From: Varroa destructor
Taxonomy: Eukaryota > Arthropoda > Arachnida > Mesostigmata > Varroidae
Length of the DNA: 64,000 nt
NCBI RefSeq assembly: GCF_002443255.2
Contig: NW_019211454.1
Location: 27,853,565 to 27,917,564 of the forward strand
Reading direction: 5' to 3'
Under the pieces are notes generated by a model. It ran no database searches. It was not told the origin of the DNA and was given only the letters and a program-made list of their open reading frames with translations. Both the position numbers and the translations under genes were made by a program. This document shows positions 51,901-63,823 of this stretch, in pieces (the stretch's first letter is position 1; each line of letters starts with the position of its first letter).

Positions 51901-54900
51901 GTAATGCCCTGTGGCATCTTTTCTTCGTTTGTACGTAGAACTTCGACGGCTTTATAGGGCTTATATGCTGCAGAGAAACATGTGATAGGTCCACAATAAG
52001 AGAACATTTGAGTTAAGACAATTTAATTTCCCTTGTCTTGACAAATTGTTTCCTTCCAAAGGTCGATTCAGGATAGCCAAAGGGTATCTTAAGCGCATTC
52101 GATGCAAAAAGCACACTTTATTTTTAATTAGCTATTTCTTTATCAATTCAGTTACGAAACCTCAAACGTTTGACATCAGCAACGCACTTTATTTGAACTT
52201 TTACCATTTGCAATAAGTTAGTTAGCCACAAAATCGTCTTTAATGGCGTCAAATGCGTAACTTATGAACATTGTGTTGAGTTTTCCCTAAAAACTGTTTG
52301 AAATCGCCTTATTATTATTATTTGCCCACCATTTAATGAGACGATAATGGGCAACGCTAATGTTTGAATCATAGTCCCCCACTCGCCGGGGCTTCTGGGT
52401 AACAACAGCAGCGTAACAATCGTTTCGACTGTTCAGATGTCCTATTTGCTTGACTGTGATAATTTGATGCTGTTAGCCCCTTTAAACATTCTGTGTAAAA
52501 AAAAACACCATCAGATAGTCAACTAATAGATTACTCTTTCTCACCTATGGGACGTGTTGCCCATGTGGACGAGCGTGCTGACCAGGTGTGTAGCGACAAA
52601 GGTTGGAAACATTTTTTTTAGGGATACCGCTATAGATGAAGATTGATCTCATTAATGTCGGTTCTACAAATTTTCGTCTAGCTTGGAGTCCTTTTGTATC
52701 CGCGACAGATATCTTTGTAATTTCTATTTTCGCTTTTTTCGTTGACACCGATGTACCGGAGATGCCGTCATCGAGCGCGTCGTCAACTCATGCCTGTGAA
52801 AGAGACGTTAACAGGCCAAATCTTTGCGGTCACTTGCCAGTTGTTAGGTATCGAACCTAGGATACACGTGCAAATGTAAGTAACAGCATATTGATTTGCG
52901 CCGTAGTATGCATAAGTATTATTAAGTAATATTCGCTATAAGTATCACAGATTTGACTAGCAAATTTAAACTCTCTTAACGCAGGTAAATAATAGGAACT
53001 TTAAATTACCCAATGTTCAAACTCATTGCTTCAAAACTATACTCAAACTTTTTACGTTCGCTAGGCACGTGGCACGTATATGTAGGCATGTACCATGGAA
53101 TTTAAGATAAACTATGCTGCTCCATTCTCTTTTTTGTAAATATAAAACAAAAAAATAAAATAAATTACTAATCATAGTAATAATAACAGTGAATCGAAAG
53201 CTAGCGTACCAGGTCATTGGATGCGTGGCCTTGATTCGGCCACGTTAAAGAAACTAGTAAGCAATGCAAAAGGCATCCCTTCTAATAGTATTCTCCGGAA
53301 ATAGACCTTAAAGCTCTAGAACAAATGAACTAGAGTAAAATAATAATAATAATAATAATATACTTAACGTAAATATATTACAGAGTGGAACTATACATTG
53401 TATAGAGTGCGCTTTACAATGAGGTAATGGACAATCGACAATAAACTCTAATACGCTACAGCTGAGATTTCCGCCTTAAAAGTGCAGAACTATTAACTTA
53501 AACGGCGTGACACAGCCGTTAACTTTAATAGAACAGATAGAGATATGCGTTTAGCAGGTTCAATATATTAAAGATCAATTATAATACTAGCAATAGCTAG
53601 AGCAATATGTCTGAAGGCGTCAAGTGTGTAACTTTAGGAAAAGCAAGAAAAAATTGAATCACATAATCCTTACCGAATAGGTTAGTTTCTGCCACGTCCT
53701 GATCAGGACGAAGACAAACTATGATCAAGGGACGGTTTCTAGTCGAATGGCTAGCCTTGTTTTCTGTTTTATAGCTTAACTTTAATTTACAGATCTTAAG
53801 AGGTCCTCATTCAAATTCCGTTCGCGTTGCTTCTTCAGCTCCTTTTCTTCGTAAATATTTTAGTCGGGTCCTTTCGCCCCCTCCTCTTTAGTGGCCTTCC
53901 TGGCGCGTCTTTTCAATTACGTGTTTATGCCGTGCGCTGGTCACCTTGTTAGAAAAATGGATTCAATTAAAACATGGTTGTCACTCAGCATGGTTTTTAT
54001 TCTATATTCGTTATCGTAAATATGTTAAAAAAATGTGCTTTATGTGATTGAATTTGTGCCCCACTAAGTCATTCAGTATGACTATGAAGTTGTTTTTTGA
54101 AATTTTGTGTGTTTCATGTTAGAGGCTTGAATGTAGCCCTAGGCGCCAACAAAAAGTTAAGAAATCGATATTTTCTACATACATCGCTAGAAGTGCGGCA
54201 CTGCAATGCGTTTCAACTAAATTCAATAAGGTGATCAATAAGGTTGGAGGATATTTTAAGCTTCAGCTGGGGGCGACCGTATCGTCTTTAAGAACAGTCA
54301 GTAGTTTAATGGGGCGAAAATTGAAATGTTTCGTAACTCACAATTTGCGATTAGAACAAATTTCACAAAAAGCAATCATTGTTGTTAAATATTTTAAAAA
54401 ATAACACCTTAATTTTGCCAAAATAACCGATACGAATCGACAACTGGACGTTAGCTGTTAAAATTACTTCTCAAATCTACAACGCTGTAATCTCGTGCAA
54501 AACATTCTATCAGCGTAATAATAGAGACATACCTTCGCGTGGACCCTAAAAAAATTAGGACATAGGTGTTGGCCATTCTCTTTTTCCAGTTGTTTTTTTT
54601 CAGCTTTTATTAGTCCGCTACTTGTTCATCATTTCTATGATCGGCTTCGTCACAGAAATGCTACACACTAAAGATAACGAGAAACGGATCTGTACGTTAA
54701 TATTAGTCGGAAATAGAGTGGGTAGCCCCAAAACATAGGCCTTAGCACTGAGCTACGCCAGATCCCTATCCGAAAAAGACCACCGTTTGCATTTGATAGG
54801 ACTCGGAGGATCTTATGCATTCGGAAATGCTTGCGGACCAGTTGCGTCGACTGAACGAGGCCAGCCAACATAAAAGAGCCGATATACTAAGCAAATTTTT

Positions 54901-55070
54901 TATTTTTTTTTGTTCACAACAATAGACGCCAGGCAGCGTGCCGCAAACATTGTAAAAGACGAGAACCTGAGTGGAAAGCTCTTCTGGGTCAATTTCACTC
55001 CCCAGGCCTCAGGCTTATGCACTGCCACTTTTTCCAGACACTGGCGAATGGAGCTAGTTTCATGACCGGA
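45993..55070 (-). CDS. M14A zinc metallocarboxypeptidase (carboxypeptidase A/B family)
   Basis: A secreted exopeptidase that removes C-terminal residues, normally made as a zymogen. Exons, 5' to 3': 55070-54967, 50521-50359, 50179-50081, 49751-49599, 49445-49240, 47143-47077, 46597-46402, 46183-45993 (TAG). Phases agree (392 residues); the signal-peptide exon was not found. Catalytic residues (bovine CPA numbering) are all present: His69/Glu72 in GMHAREW, Arg127 in RLWKKNR, Asn144-Arg145 in DLNRNF, His196 in VHSYAQ, Tyr248 in GYTGPGASTDW, Glu270 in FAIELG. Position 255 reads Thr, not the Asp of B-type enzymes, so A-like specificity is likely. The propeptide is recognisable (EAWG, YPDLLIKPSTTPLPSF) but followed by an unusual Pro-rich linker. 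The helix before VHSYAQ is about nine residues short, so exon 47143-47077 may be incomplete. The first exon (54,967-55,070) is the least certain. Confidence 0.9.
48255..48996 (+). mobile_element. Dead DDE transposase relic (Tc1/mariner superfamily)
   Basis: Lies in the carboxypeptidase intron 47144-49239, on the opposite strand. Fragments in order, with frameshifts and stops: RRLSKKFEKDR near 48,355; AVRNSIDAHLKGSTQRQAQE then LGLSYRIIRLIMREELRLHF at 48,428-48,552 (helix-turn-helix, normally ARRRSRELGIS); FEHDNGMPTAMKWRALL near 48,780-48,830; and RLWFQ, stop, DGATCSTARKIIDLL near 48,880-48,940, which is the FQQDGATCHTA catalytic block typical of this widespread arthropod element. The Gln codon of that block is a stop and the C-terminal third is missing. 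Terminal repeats were not identified, so the true ends are unknown. Confidence 0.8.
50707..50730. repeat. (AT)n microsatellite in carboxypeptidase intron
   Basis: Alternating AT of about 24 bases in the intron 50522-54966. Confidence 0.9.
51066..51087. repeat. Poly(A) tract
   Basis: Twenty-two A in a row in the first recognised carboxypeptidase intron (50522-54966). It could be the tail of an old retroposon or a homopolymer. Apart from CAA-rich sequence at 51,540-51,600 and an AAT run at 53,340-53,360, nothing else was recognised in this 4.4-kb intron. Confidence 0.85.
52843..52860 (-). repeat. Isolated B-box-like sequence
   Basis: The minus strand carries GGTTCGATACC, an exact match to the GGTTCRANNCC B-box, but no A-box at the right distance. 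Possibly the end of a decayed tRNA-derived SINE. Confidence 0.25.
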
Positions 55071-55079
55071 CTAGATGAG

Positions 55080-55905
55080 TTCTCCAATCCATTTTCTGAT
55101 GGAAAAGGATTAAATTAACTCGTTGAGAGATAAGTGGGAGTCATGAAAAGTGATACGGATGTAACTACATGCAACTTATATTACAGACAAGTGCGTGCAA
55201 CAATAAAGTCGTCTTTATTGGATCTACTCAGGTACGCATTTGGGATCCGCATTTCCAACACAGGCACTATCAGCCGGAACCACGCCGTGTCATCAGTGGT
55301 ACTGCGTTGACGCTTAAGCGCCATCGCGTTGCAGTTCCGCAGCAAAGCACAAGTGGAGTTACACAGGGTTGCAAGAAGACATTTTCCCGGCATCATCTCG
55401 AATCGGCGAATTAGCGCTCTATATTAAATGAAGCCATGATATCTAACATTTGGGTAAGTTCCTTCTAGTCGTGTTGAACGCATAGGGATCCTCGGGCCTA
55501 AATTTCAACGACCAGATTTTACTACCTACGTAACTAGATAGGTAACATAATAATAAACAGTACACACTTAAGGGACATTCATTATTAACTTTATTTTTCT
55601 GATTTTTTTTTCTGCTATACTCTTTTTCATTGAATGATCATCTTCATTTTAATTTATCTTAATATTATATTACTTATATAGTCTCGACACTGTCATTTCA
55701 TAATATAATATATAGACTGTTGTATCCGCAATAAGACATCATGACAAACATATAATAATGGTAATCATATGTGCATCGTTACCTAACTACAGACATTTTG
55801 TTTTTGCCTTCTTTGTTATATTGTCCGTGTGAAGTATTGACGTTTGACAATCGCCACTTTATCAATAAAACGAACTCCGACCTTTCGTTCTTCAACGACT
55901 TCTGA
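55080..55905. other. No confident gene
   Basis: A short plus-strand piece at 55187-55231 has both acceptor (TATATTACAG) and donor (CAG/GTACGC) but encodes only 15 residues of no known family. Otherwise AT-rich and empty. The missing first exon of the carboxypeptidase may lie here or further right. Confidence 0.35.
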
Positions 55906-55907
55906 CT

Positions 55908-57462
55908 TCCACCTTTTTTTTTTTTTGTAGCAGAGTATGGGACTTTGGTCCTTCAATCCTAAATATAATGGTATTCTCCTCCACAAACATTAGACGTAAT
56001 TAGAAATTGGTTTGCAGCACAGCTCCCTCTTATGTCCAATGTGTGGCTATAGACACTTACGTGCGTCTTGTTGTCTACGAATCTACACACTAAATGTCAC
56101 GTTTGTGTGCGAACCTTCGTATTTTGATTTGACAAATCCCGAACCCTAGGAAAGCGTTAGAATACAATCTAGCTTGCGTTTCGTACCTCTTTATGCTATC
56201 TATCACAGGAGTTCGGGCATCCTGATGTAATTGCAGTCAATGTCTCTCTGTTCATGTTTATATGCCTGTGTATCTTTTCGTCCCCTTCTACAAACTGCTC
56301 CACACGTAATTAATCATCATCACCGTCATTAGGGACATCTTTGTTTTCGTTACTACTATTATATAATAATTATAATCATAACTAATAGAGATTTGAGATG
56401 GCATCACGGTTATCAGACGCGAGATACACGGAGTGTACTTGTTTACGCTGACGACGTGTCTATAGAACAGCGAAAGGCTCTCATAGAGTAAGTATAGGGA
56501 GTAAACATACTCGCATTTCGTCAATATCATATTTATGTCATCTTCTATATTCATTTATATTTATATAGCAAATAGTATTTTTTTTTTATACTCATTATCG
56601 TCGTTTCATCACCGCATACGTCATCAAAAAATAAACACCTTAAGTCATATTATGTATTTGTAGATGTGTATATATATATATATATTTTAGACTGTAACCG
56701 GGGAAATTTAGTGTCTTGTTTCTCTCTCACACATGAGCTCTGCGAGTGGGGTAGATGTCGGGGGGGGTCCACCTTTTTTTTTTTTTGTAGCAGAGTATGG
56801 GACTTTGGTCCTTCAATCCTAAATATAATGGTATTCTCCTCCACAAACATTAGACGTAATTAGAAATTGGTTTGCAGCACAGCTCCCTCTTATGTCCAAT
56901 GTGTGGCTATAGACACTTACGTGCGTCTTGTTGTCTACGAATCTACACACTAAATGTCACGTTTGTGTGCGAACCTTCGTATTTTGATTTGACAAATCCC
57001 GAACCCTAGGAAAGCGTTAGAATACAATCTAGCTTGCGTTTCGTACCTCTTTATGCTATCTATCACAGGAGTTCGGGCATCCTGATGTAATTGCAGTCAA
57101 TGTCTCTCTGTTCATGTTTATATGCCTGTGTATCTTTTCGTCCCCTTCTACAAACTGCTCCACACGTAATTAATCATCATCACCGTCATTAGGGACATCT
57201 TTGTTTTCGTTACTACTATTATATAATAATTATAATCATAACTAATAGAGATTTGAGATGGCATCACGGTTATCAGACGCGAGATACACGGAGTGTACTT
57301 GTTTACGCTGACGACGTGTCTATAGAACAGCGAAAGGCTCTCATAGAGTAAGTATAGGGAGTAAACATACTCGCATTTCGTCAATATCATATTTATGTCA
57401 TCTTCTATATTCATTTATATTTATATAGCAAATAGTATTTTTTTTTTATACTCATTATCGTC
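55908..57462. repeat. Tandem duplication, 695-bp block, 860-bp period
   Basis: 55908-56602 is repeated at 56768-57462 at a constant 860-base offset with no difference noticed by eye. A 165-bp spacer (56603-56767) separates the copies. The second copy is followed at once by the 25-N gap. Open frames inside both copies are the same 88-codon minus-strand frame and look non-coding. Confidence 0.9.
56603..56767. repeat. 165-bp spacer, second copy at 62870-63034
   Basis: The sequence between the two 695-bp copies recurs at an offset of 6,267 and ends in a G-run (8 G here, 13 G in the right copy). In the right copy the G-run leads directly into the block that follows the assembly gap on the left. 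Confidence 0.9.
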
Positions 57463-57487
57463 NNNNNNNNNNNNNNNNNNNNNNNNN
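57463..57487. other. Assembly gap (25 N)
   Basis: Twenty-five N between the end of the second 695-bp copy and a G-run. By analogy with the flanking copies, the expected missing sequence is the 165-bp spacer, so the gap length is probably nominal. Confidence 0.99.
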
Positions 57488-57511
57488 GGGGGGACATATT
57501 GCAACGATCCA

Positions 57512-57513
<2 letters not shown>

Positions 57514-57595
<82 letters not shown>

Positions 57596-57610
57596 GCTCT
57601 CGCTCGCTCT
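57514..57610. repeat. (CT)n microsatellite
   Basis: Long CT run with a few CG interruptions. It creates Ser/Leu and Arg/Glu repeat open frames on the two strands that are not genes. The same tract lies at 63,060-63,158. Confidence 0.95.
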
Positions 57611-58221
57611 CCTGCCTGCGCCGTCATCCATATTTTTTACATTGTTGCGCACTTGAGGCATTCCTATTACTAATGAGATGACCGCAGCTCTCTCGGGCAT
57701 CCCATTGCAGTGGCTCTATACATTATGGTCTATGCAAATAATAACTGCGAAAGCTTAACCCATCTAACGAGCAGCGTTGTAGCGATGTTCAAGTACGTAC
57801 GCTCTGCTTTACGTCACTCACACACGGACAGCCCCTTGTACTGGGATGATCTAAAACGCATATTGAAATTGGTGCTTGGCTTTTTCTGTAGTACTTACAA
57901 TTTCGCCCATTGTCCGTCATTGCAACAGATCTTATATCATTTAATTGTCAATGTAATTTGGCAGGATAGCACTTAATTTGTAGCAGAATGGGCTGGTACA
58001 AGAGATACCTTGTTGAACTCGCTGGATAGATTCACTGGCTATCTTTATTATTATAAGATAATACCGATTTCGATTATCTCACTCGTTCGATCATTTAGAG
58101 TAAAGCACGTAAATCTGAATCGTCCATATGTTTTGTTCTGTATGTGTATATCGTCGTTCGAGAGGGGCAGGCAGCCTTCATCTAATGGCTAGTCATTGCC
58201 TTCCAAGTGTACACACAACAG

Positions 58222-58222
<1 letters not shown>

Positions 58223-58273
<51 letters not shown>
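58223..58273. repeat. (AT)n microsatellite
   Basis: About 51 bases of alternating AT, of equal length in the right-hand duplicate at 63,771-63,821. Confidence 0.95.
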
Positions 58274-58275
<2 letters not shown>

Positions 58276-58609
58276 CGAAAATAGACGTAGTAAAATAAAC
58301 AGTAAATGATAAGCAATAATATTAGTAGATAAAAGTTTTTGTTTGCTCAAGCAGGCACCCAGATTTTTAGAGGTATCTACTCGTTGTCGGATTGTGCTCC
58401 TTTCAACCCAGTACAGATATCTAACGCTAAATTATCACTGACAATCTCTTTATCGTTTTCTCTCCTGGCTCAATGGTGATAATAATGACAATACACTAAA
58501 CACCTTCTTACCGTTGAAGTAGATCATTTTTTACGATTTTTATCTATTTTTACATTTATCGTTATAACTTATAGTTGTAGCAGCGAGCGTAAGTTAACTT
58601 TATTCGTCG

Positions 58610-58610
<1 letters not shown>

Positions 58611-58640
<30 letters not shown>
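58611..58640. repeat. (AT)n microsatellite
   Basis: Thirty bases of TA repeat shortly after the left duplicate block. Confidence 0.9.
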
Positions 58641-58641
<1 letters not shown>

Positions 58642-58659
58642 GCGCTACGTCCACGTGCA

Positions 58660-61500
58660 GCCATTCATCGACTGTAGCTAAATGATGTCTTTGCTTTACA
58701 GTAATAATAACACCTTTACAAACAGACACACGAAAACCCTGCTATATTATACAATACACACGGCTATTACATGGGCGAAAAAAAATGTTTCGTTTTTACG
58801 TCAATCCACTCACTCATCGATCACTAGTGCTCTGCGCAACGCAAAACAAAGACGGATCAATGACGTGCCCAGCTCACCATACATACATATAGGTAACATT
58901 TTATTTGGAATGTAAGAAATTTTGCTCGTCTACTCCAGACAATAATACAGAAGCCAATTGTACAACCCGTCATTCGCATTCCCACCATGTACGTTCACCA
59001 CAGACAGACCTTTACGCTGCACGGATTGCTGGACAATCTATTATCTATACGTCATACGAAAATACCTAAAGTGACACAATTCAAAATCCAAACGTATGGC
59101 TCCAGTTGCCGCCGGCACGACTTCCGTCAATATTCCACTCGATCATTGTCTGTGTATTTACGTAACATACCTACGTGAATCGTAATTACGTCATAGACCG
59201 CGGTCGGTTGGTCGCGCTCAAAACGCGCTCGAGAACTTCTAGCGTCTGAATAGTACTGAGTAATGAATCGAAGGCTCGCCTTTTTCTCTACGGCCTACTG
59301 AGTCGAGTAACATTAGTCGAGAAGAAGCGGACAGCGAGCATCAATCAGCCCCCCTTCCTTGATTGATACACATGGGTGTATTAACATATGTAGGAGTCCC
59401 AATTCTAACGGCGTGGACATCCATACGAGTAACTCGTGCCTCGTAACAGTACAGCCTTGCCCATAGCGAGCGCATCAGCGTTCACAGTAAAAACGATGCT
59501 ATAAATTCTCTGCTTATCGTTTCGCTGGCGATACTTCGTTTAGACCGGTAATCGTGCATGGCTCTGAAGTGTTACCATCGAAGTAGTCACTGAGGAATTC
59601 GTAAAAACTCTAGATAATTATGTTTTTGATTAGTAAAATGCTTACCTAACTTGTTTGGCAGTGGATTTAGCTGTATTTTGTCAAAAGGACCACAGCGGGC
59701 AGTTTTCCCTCGCTATAGGTCAGGTTCTATGGCTTTTGTACGGGGAGGATAAGTGTGGTATGTACTAAAGGCGCTACAGATAGTTCGTTGTTGCATTACG
59801 AAAGATGATGGCAGCAAAAATAATATGACTTAATAATTATTGTCAAACAGTTAATTAGACTGTATGAGCGACTAACTATACTATATCGAAAAAAAAAAAA
59901 AAAAAAAAAAAAAAACTACCTAGCTCGTAGCGAGGCCTATGAAGAAGAAGCGTCAACTTAGCAGAGGTGAGCCGCAAAACTTTAACTAACCGCTCATCAG
60001 CGCAACAAGATATAATAGCTTGATTTACTGGTAATAAATTAACAAGTTCTTTTCCCTTCTCTGGTCTCCTCCGTTGGACCCATCCTCGCCTCGACGTAAT
60101 ATCCAGCTGTTCGGCAATGGCAGTGCTTAGTAGCTGATTGAATCTCTCCAGCAGGTTTATCTTATTCGATATACATCATTAGAATTGAGTTTGGTTCGAC
60201 GAACGTACACTAAGTTCTTAAGTAGACAACTTACTTACGCCAAGTCAGCTCAACGTTATTATGAAGCAATAGGAAAACAATGTAGGATCGATGGAGGCAG
60301 CTACACAATTAGAAATTTCGCCTTTAATGGGCTATTGGTATGTACCTTACGTAGCTTACACTCTGTGGTGAACAGATGCGAATAACAGGTTCTATTTGGC
60401 ATAGTAAACGGAGATGATCGAAGACCTTGCCAATAAAGCGATACCGTGTTTGGGAGGATCGTATATTTTCAGGATCCAGCTTAATTGAAAATAAAAATCT
60501 ATAGAATTCACTCACTGTCCCCGTATTTTTGCTGTTCGATCTCTTTGACAGTCTTCGCTAGCTCTAGTGACTGACGTGAACCCAAAAAAATAGGTACGCT
60601 TAACAAAACTGATTCATCGTTAGCACGGTGACACCTTAATTTGACTAGGTTGCACACACGGGGAATTGTTAGAGAAATAGTCTGTTATGAAAGCGGGAAG
60701 GACTGGCAGTACACGAGTGTTCGCCCCATAGTATTTGGTAAAATTTGGGCCTAAATCGGCCTAGCTAGGACCCCAAATGGCGCGGCATAAAATTGAACCT
60801 GTCACCCAATTTGACACAGGGAATATTTAAGCAAAAATAGAACACGCGGAGAACCGATTATTATTAGCATTGTTGTTATTTTTACTTTTTCCATTGCTTA
60901 TTAGTATCTAGCACTGAGCGTTTTTCATCGTAGTTTTCCGTATTTTGCCTTTTCTGATGTGGGTAGAACTCCTTGAGAATTTTGGCTTTCGCTGTAGCAT
61001 TTCATTTGATTCCTGAAATAAGGACTTTATTGAAAAGACGACATTGACAGCATGAGGCACGTACGACACCATTGTTGCAGAAAGACAGATATTGTAAACT
61101 TTGTACGCAAACAGCGCGCCTCCATTGCGCGCAACGGATAACGATAAGGGACAAGAAAACACCGCAAACAGATTAACACAAACTCTCAAGAGGGAAGATC
61201 TGTTTGTGCCTTGTCTTCATTGTAATCACATCACCATTATGATCATGATAGAGGAACATTGATGGAATATTAAGTTACTGTATCCGTATTGTGGTAACGG
61301 TGTAAATTTTATAATTGTTTTACAGGATGAGATGCTGTTTGCTCTAAATGTACACCACTTTATCTATAAATGTACTTTCTTCAATATCTATAGATACAAG
61401 TTCTTCTATTTCAGTGTCATGTAGAAATATTTTACACTATTCCCGCATACATTATATGTTATGATATTGTTTTTTGCCCTAATCCGTCAACGGTGCGTTT
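58660..61500. other. Gene-poor stretch
   Basis: Short unconvincing frames only. The piece at 60,185-60,385 (+), reading AKSAQRYYEAIGKQCRIDGG in part, is protein-like but lacks homology or clear splice support. Confidence 0.35.
59889..59915. repeat. Poly(A) tract
   Basis: Twenty-seven consecutive A. No retroposon body was recognised upstream. Confidence 0.9.
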
Positions 61501-61698
61501 GCTTAAGCGTTACATAGGAATTATTCGTTTGTAGGATTTGTTATTATTACTGTTGTTGTTATTATTATTATTATCACTTTGTATCGCGAGATATTTTTGC
61601 GATGGAGAAAAATCAAAGTTAAACTTTTACATACGTTTATATCACGTCCATCGGAACGCTATCACAATCCCGTCTGCCGTCATCGTACACTTTAGCTG

Positions 61699-61701
61699 CA
61701 A

Positions 61702-61778
<77 letters not shown>

Positions 61779-61790
61779 CCGTCGTTGCCG
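61699..61790. repeat. Trinucleotide tracts (TGC)n then (GTC/GCC)n
   Basis: About eleven TGC units followed by GTC and GTCGCC units. On the minus strand this would read as a Thr/Ala run then poly-Gln, a pattern common in coding exons of insect regulators, but no flanking domain supports a gene. Confidence 0.9.
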
Positions 61791-62047
61791 CCTTAGCTTT
61801 CTTTTCTCAGTAGACATCCGTCTCTAATTTTCCTCCATAATATTATTATGCTTTCTACGAATAATACAATATACTTCACAGTGCTGCAGCTCATCCATTC
61901 ACATCCAATTTTCATTTCGCTTCGAACGTTAAAAATTCAACTTTAAACCTTCAATCGCTTCCTTCGAATTGCTCTAGATTCGAGTACTATAATCGCAACA
62001 AATGAAGTAGCAATATTGCTTATTCTTGTTGCTACTGCTGTTTTCTT

Positions 62048-62069
62048 CGTCGTCGTCGTCGTCGTCGTT

Positions 62070-62103
<34 letters not shown>
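62048..62103. repeat. (GTC)n trinucleotide tract
   Basis: About eighteen GTC units with one GTT interruption. Minus-strand frames give poly-Asp or poly-Thr, plus-strand frames poly-Val or poly-Ser. No gene can be supported. Confidence 0.9.
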
Positions 62104-62104
<1 letters not shown>

Positions 62105-62311
62105 GGCAGCAACGGTCGCCAAAATCGTCGTCTCTCTTGACGCGAGCATATTCAAAGCACATGGCGTGTTATTATCTATATCGTTATTTCTGCAGAACGT
62201 TTCCTCATGTGTAGATATTGTGTGTAATATATAATTGTATTATGTATCGGTATGTATGTATAGAAATATACACAAGCTTTGTACAGCGGAGCTCTACCAC
62301 CGTGATATTAT

Positions 62312-62344
62312 GCTGCCTGCCTGCCTGCCTGCCTGCCTGCTGCT
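62312..62344. repeat. (CTGC)n tetranucleotide tract
   Basis: Five to six CTGC or TGCC units followed by CTG repeats. Confidence 0.85.
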
Positions 62345-62869
62345 GCTACTGGCCATAAGCATCGTCATAGTTATAGAAACAAAAAATAGCCAAAGCACAG
62401 ATAACACAGACCAGTGACTCGTTGCTTCCAACATAAATACAATTGAAATGAAGATCCTCTTGATGCGTGATTCCATAAATCAATTCCTCCAAACCTTAAG
62501 ACACCAAAATGTCACGTCACCCTGACGCTACGCTCTGCGTATCGTTTTGAGTAAAAAAAACCACGCTTGGACATTTTCACATCGTTAGATTACTAATAGC
62601 CAATATCGGTTATGTCCTTAACCGTTTGTGGTGGTAGGCAAGCGCTCAGCCGGAGGTCGCATCTCTTAATCAGGGTTTTTGACACGTTTAACAATGCTTC
62701 GTTCGTTCTGCTCACTTTTCTGCTTCATGAGAGTATAGCTGACGGAGGAGGATTGCGATGTCGGCCAATTAATTGCTGGGACTGCTAAGGCCGCAGTCTC
62801 TAATATTCCTTATCCATAAGCTTTGAGGCTCGTTTCGGTTTTCAGTCAGCAGACCAAGTTGGTCCTGCT

Positions 62870-63057
62870 GTTTCATCACCGCATACGTCATCAAAAAATA
62901 AACACCTTAAGTCATATTATGTATTTGTAGATGTGTATATATATATATATATTTTAGACTGTAACCGGGGAAATTTAGTGTCTTGTTTCTCTCTCACACA
63001 TGAGCTCTGCGAGTGGGGTAGATGTCGGGGGGGGGGGGGACATATTGCAACGATCCA

Positions 63058-63143
<86 letters not shown>

Positions 63144-63769
63144 GCTCTCGCTCGCTCTCCTGCCTGCGCCGTCATCCATATTTTTTACATTGTTGCGCAC
63201 TTGAGGCATTCCTATTACTAATGAGATGACCGCAGCTCTCTCGGGCATCCCATTGCAGTGGCTCTATACATTATGGTCTATGCAAATAATAACTGCGAAA
63301 GCTTAACCCATCTAACGAGCAGCGTTGTAGCGATGTTCAAGTACGTACGCTCTGCTTTACGTCACTCACACACGGACAGCCCCTTGTACTGGGATGATCT
63401 AAAACGCATATTGAAATTGGTGCTTGGCTTTTTCTGTAGTACTTACAATTTCGCCCATTGTCCGTCATTGCAACAGATCTTATATCATTTAATTGTCAAT
63501 GTAATTTGGCAGGATAGCACTTAATTTGTAGCAGAATGGGCTGGTACAAGAGATACCTTGTTGAACTCGCTGGATAGATTCACTGGCTATCTTTATTATT
63601 ATAAGATAATACCGATTTCGATTATCTCACTCGTTCGATCATTTAGAGTAAAGCACGTAAATCTGAATCGTCCATATGTTTTGTTCTGTATGTGTATATC
63701 GTCGTTCGAGAGGGGCAGGCAGCCTTCATCTAATGGCTAGTCATTGCCTTCCAAGTGTACACACAACAG

Positions 63770-63823
<54 letters not shown>

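Larger units (their letters stand above)
57488..58452. repeat. Left copy of a near-identical duplication (offset 5,548)
   Basis: The block from the G-run through ACATATTGCAACGATCC, a (CT)n tract, unique-looking sequence and an (AT)n tract is repeated at 63034-64000. The offset is 5,546 before the CT tract and 5,548 after it, so only the CT length (and G-run) differ as far as I can see. The right copy runs off the window, so the duplication is longer than 0.96 kb. Confidence 0.9.

Noticed and set aside
52636..52860. Open frame with INVGSTNFRLAWSPF, faintly like a fibronectin type III strand.
   Set aside because: Only one motif-sized match, no following strands, no partner exons, and it lies antisense in the carboxypeptidase intron.
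55169..55414. 81-codon plus-strand frame and its minus-strand counterpart.
   Set aside because: No family match and only a 15-codon portion with splice context; both frames probably chance.
57395..57700. Open frames of Ser-Leu or Arg-Glu repeats (also at 62,933-63,248).
   Set aside because: They are readings of the (CT)n microsatellite, some across the N gap.
61974..62162. Poly-Asp, poly-Thr and poly-Val open frames.
   Set aside because: Products of the GTC repeat in different frames; no flanking domain or splice structure.
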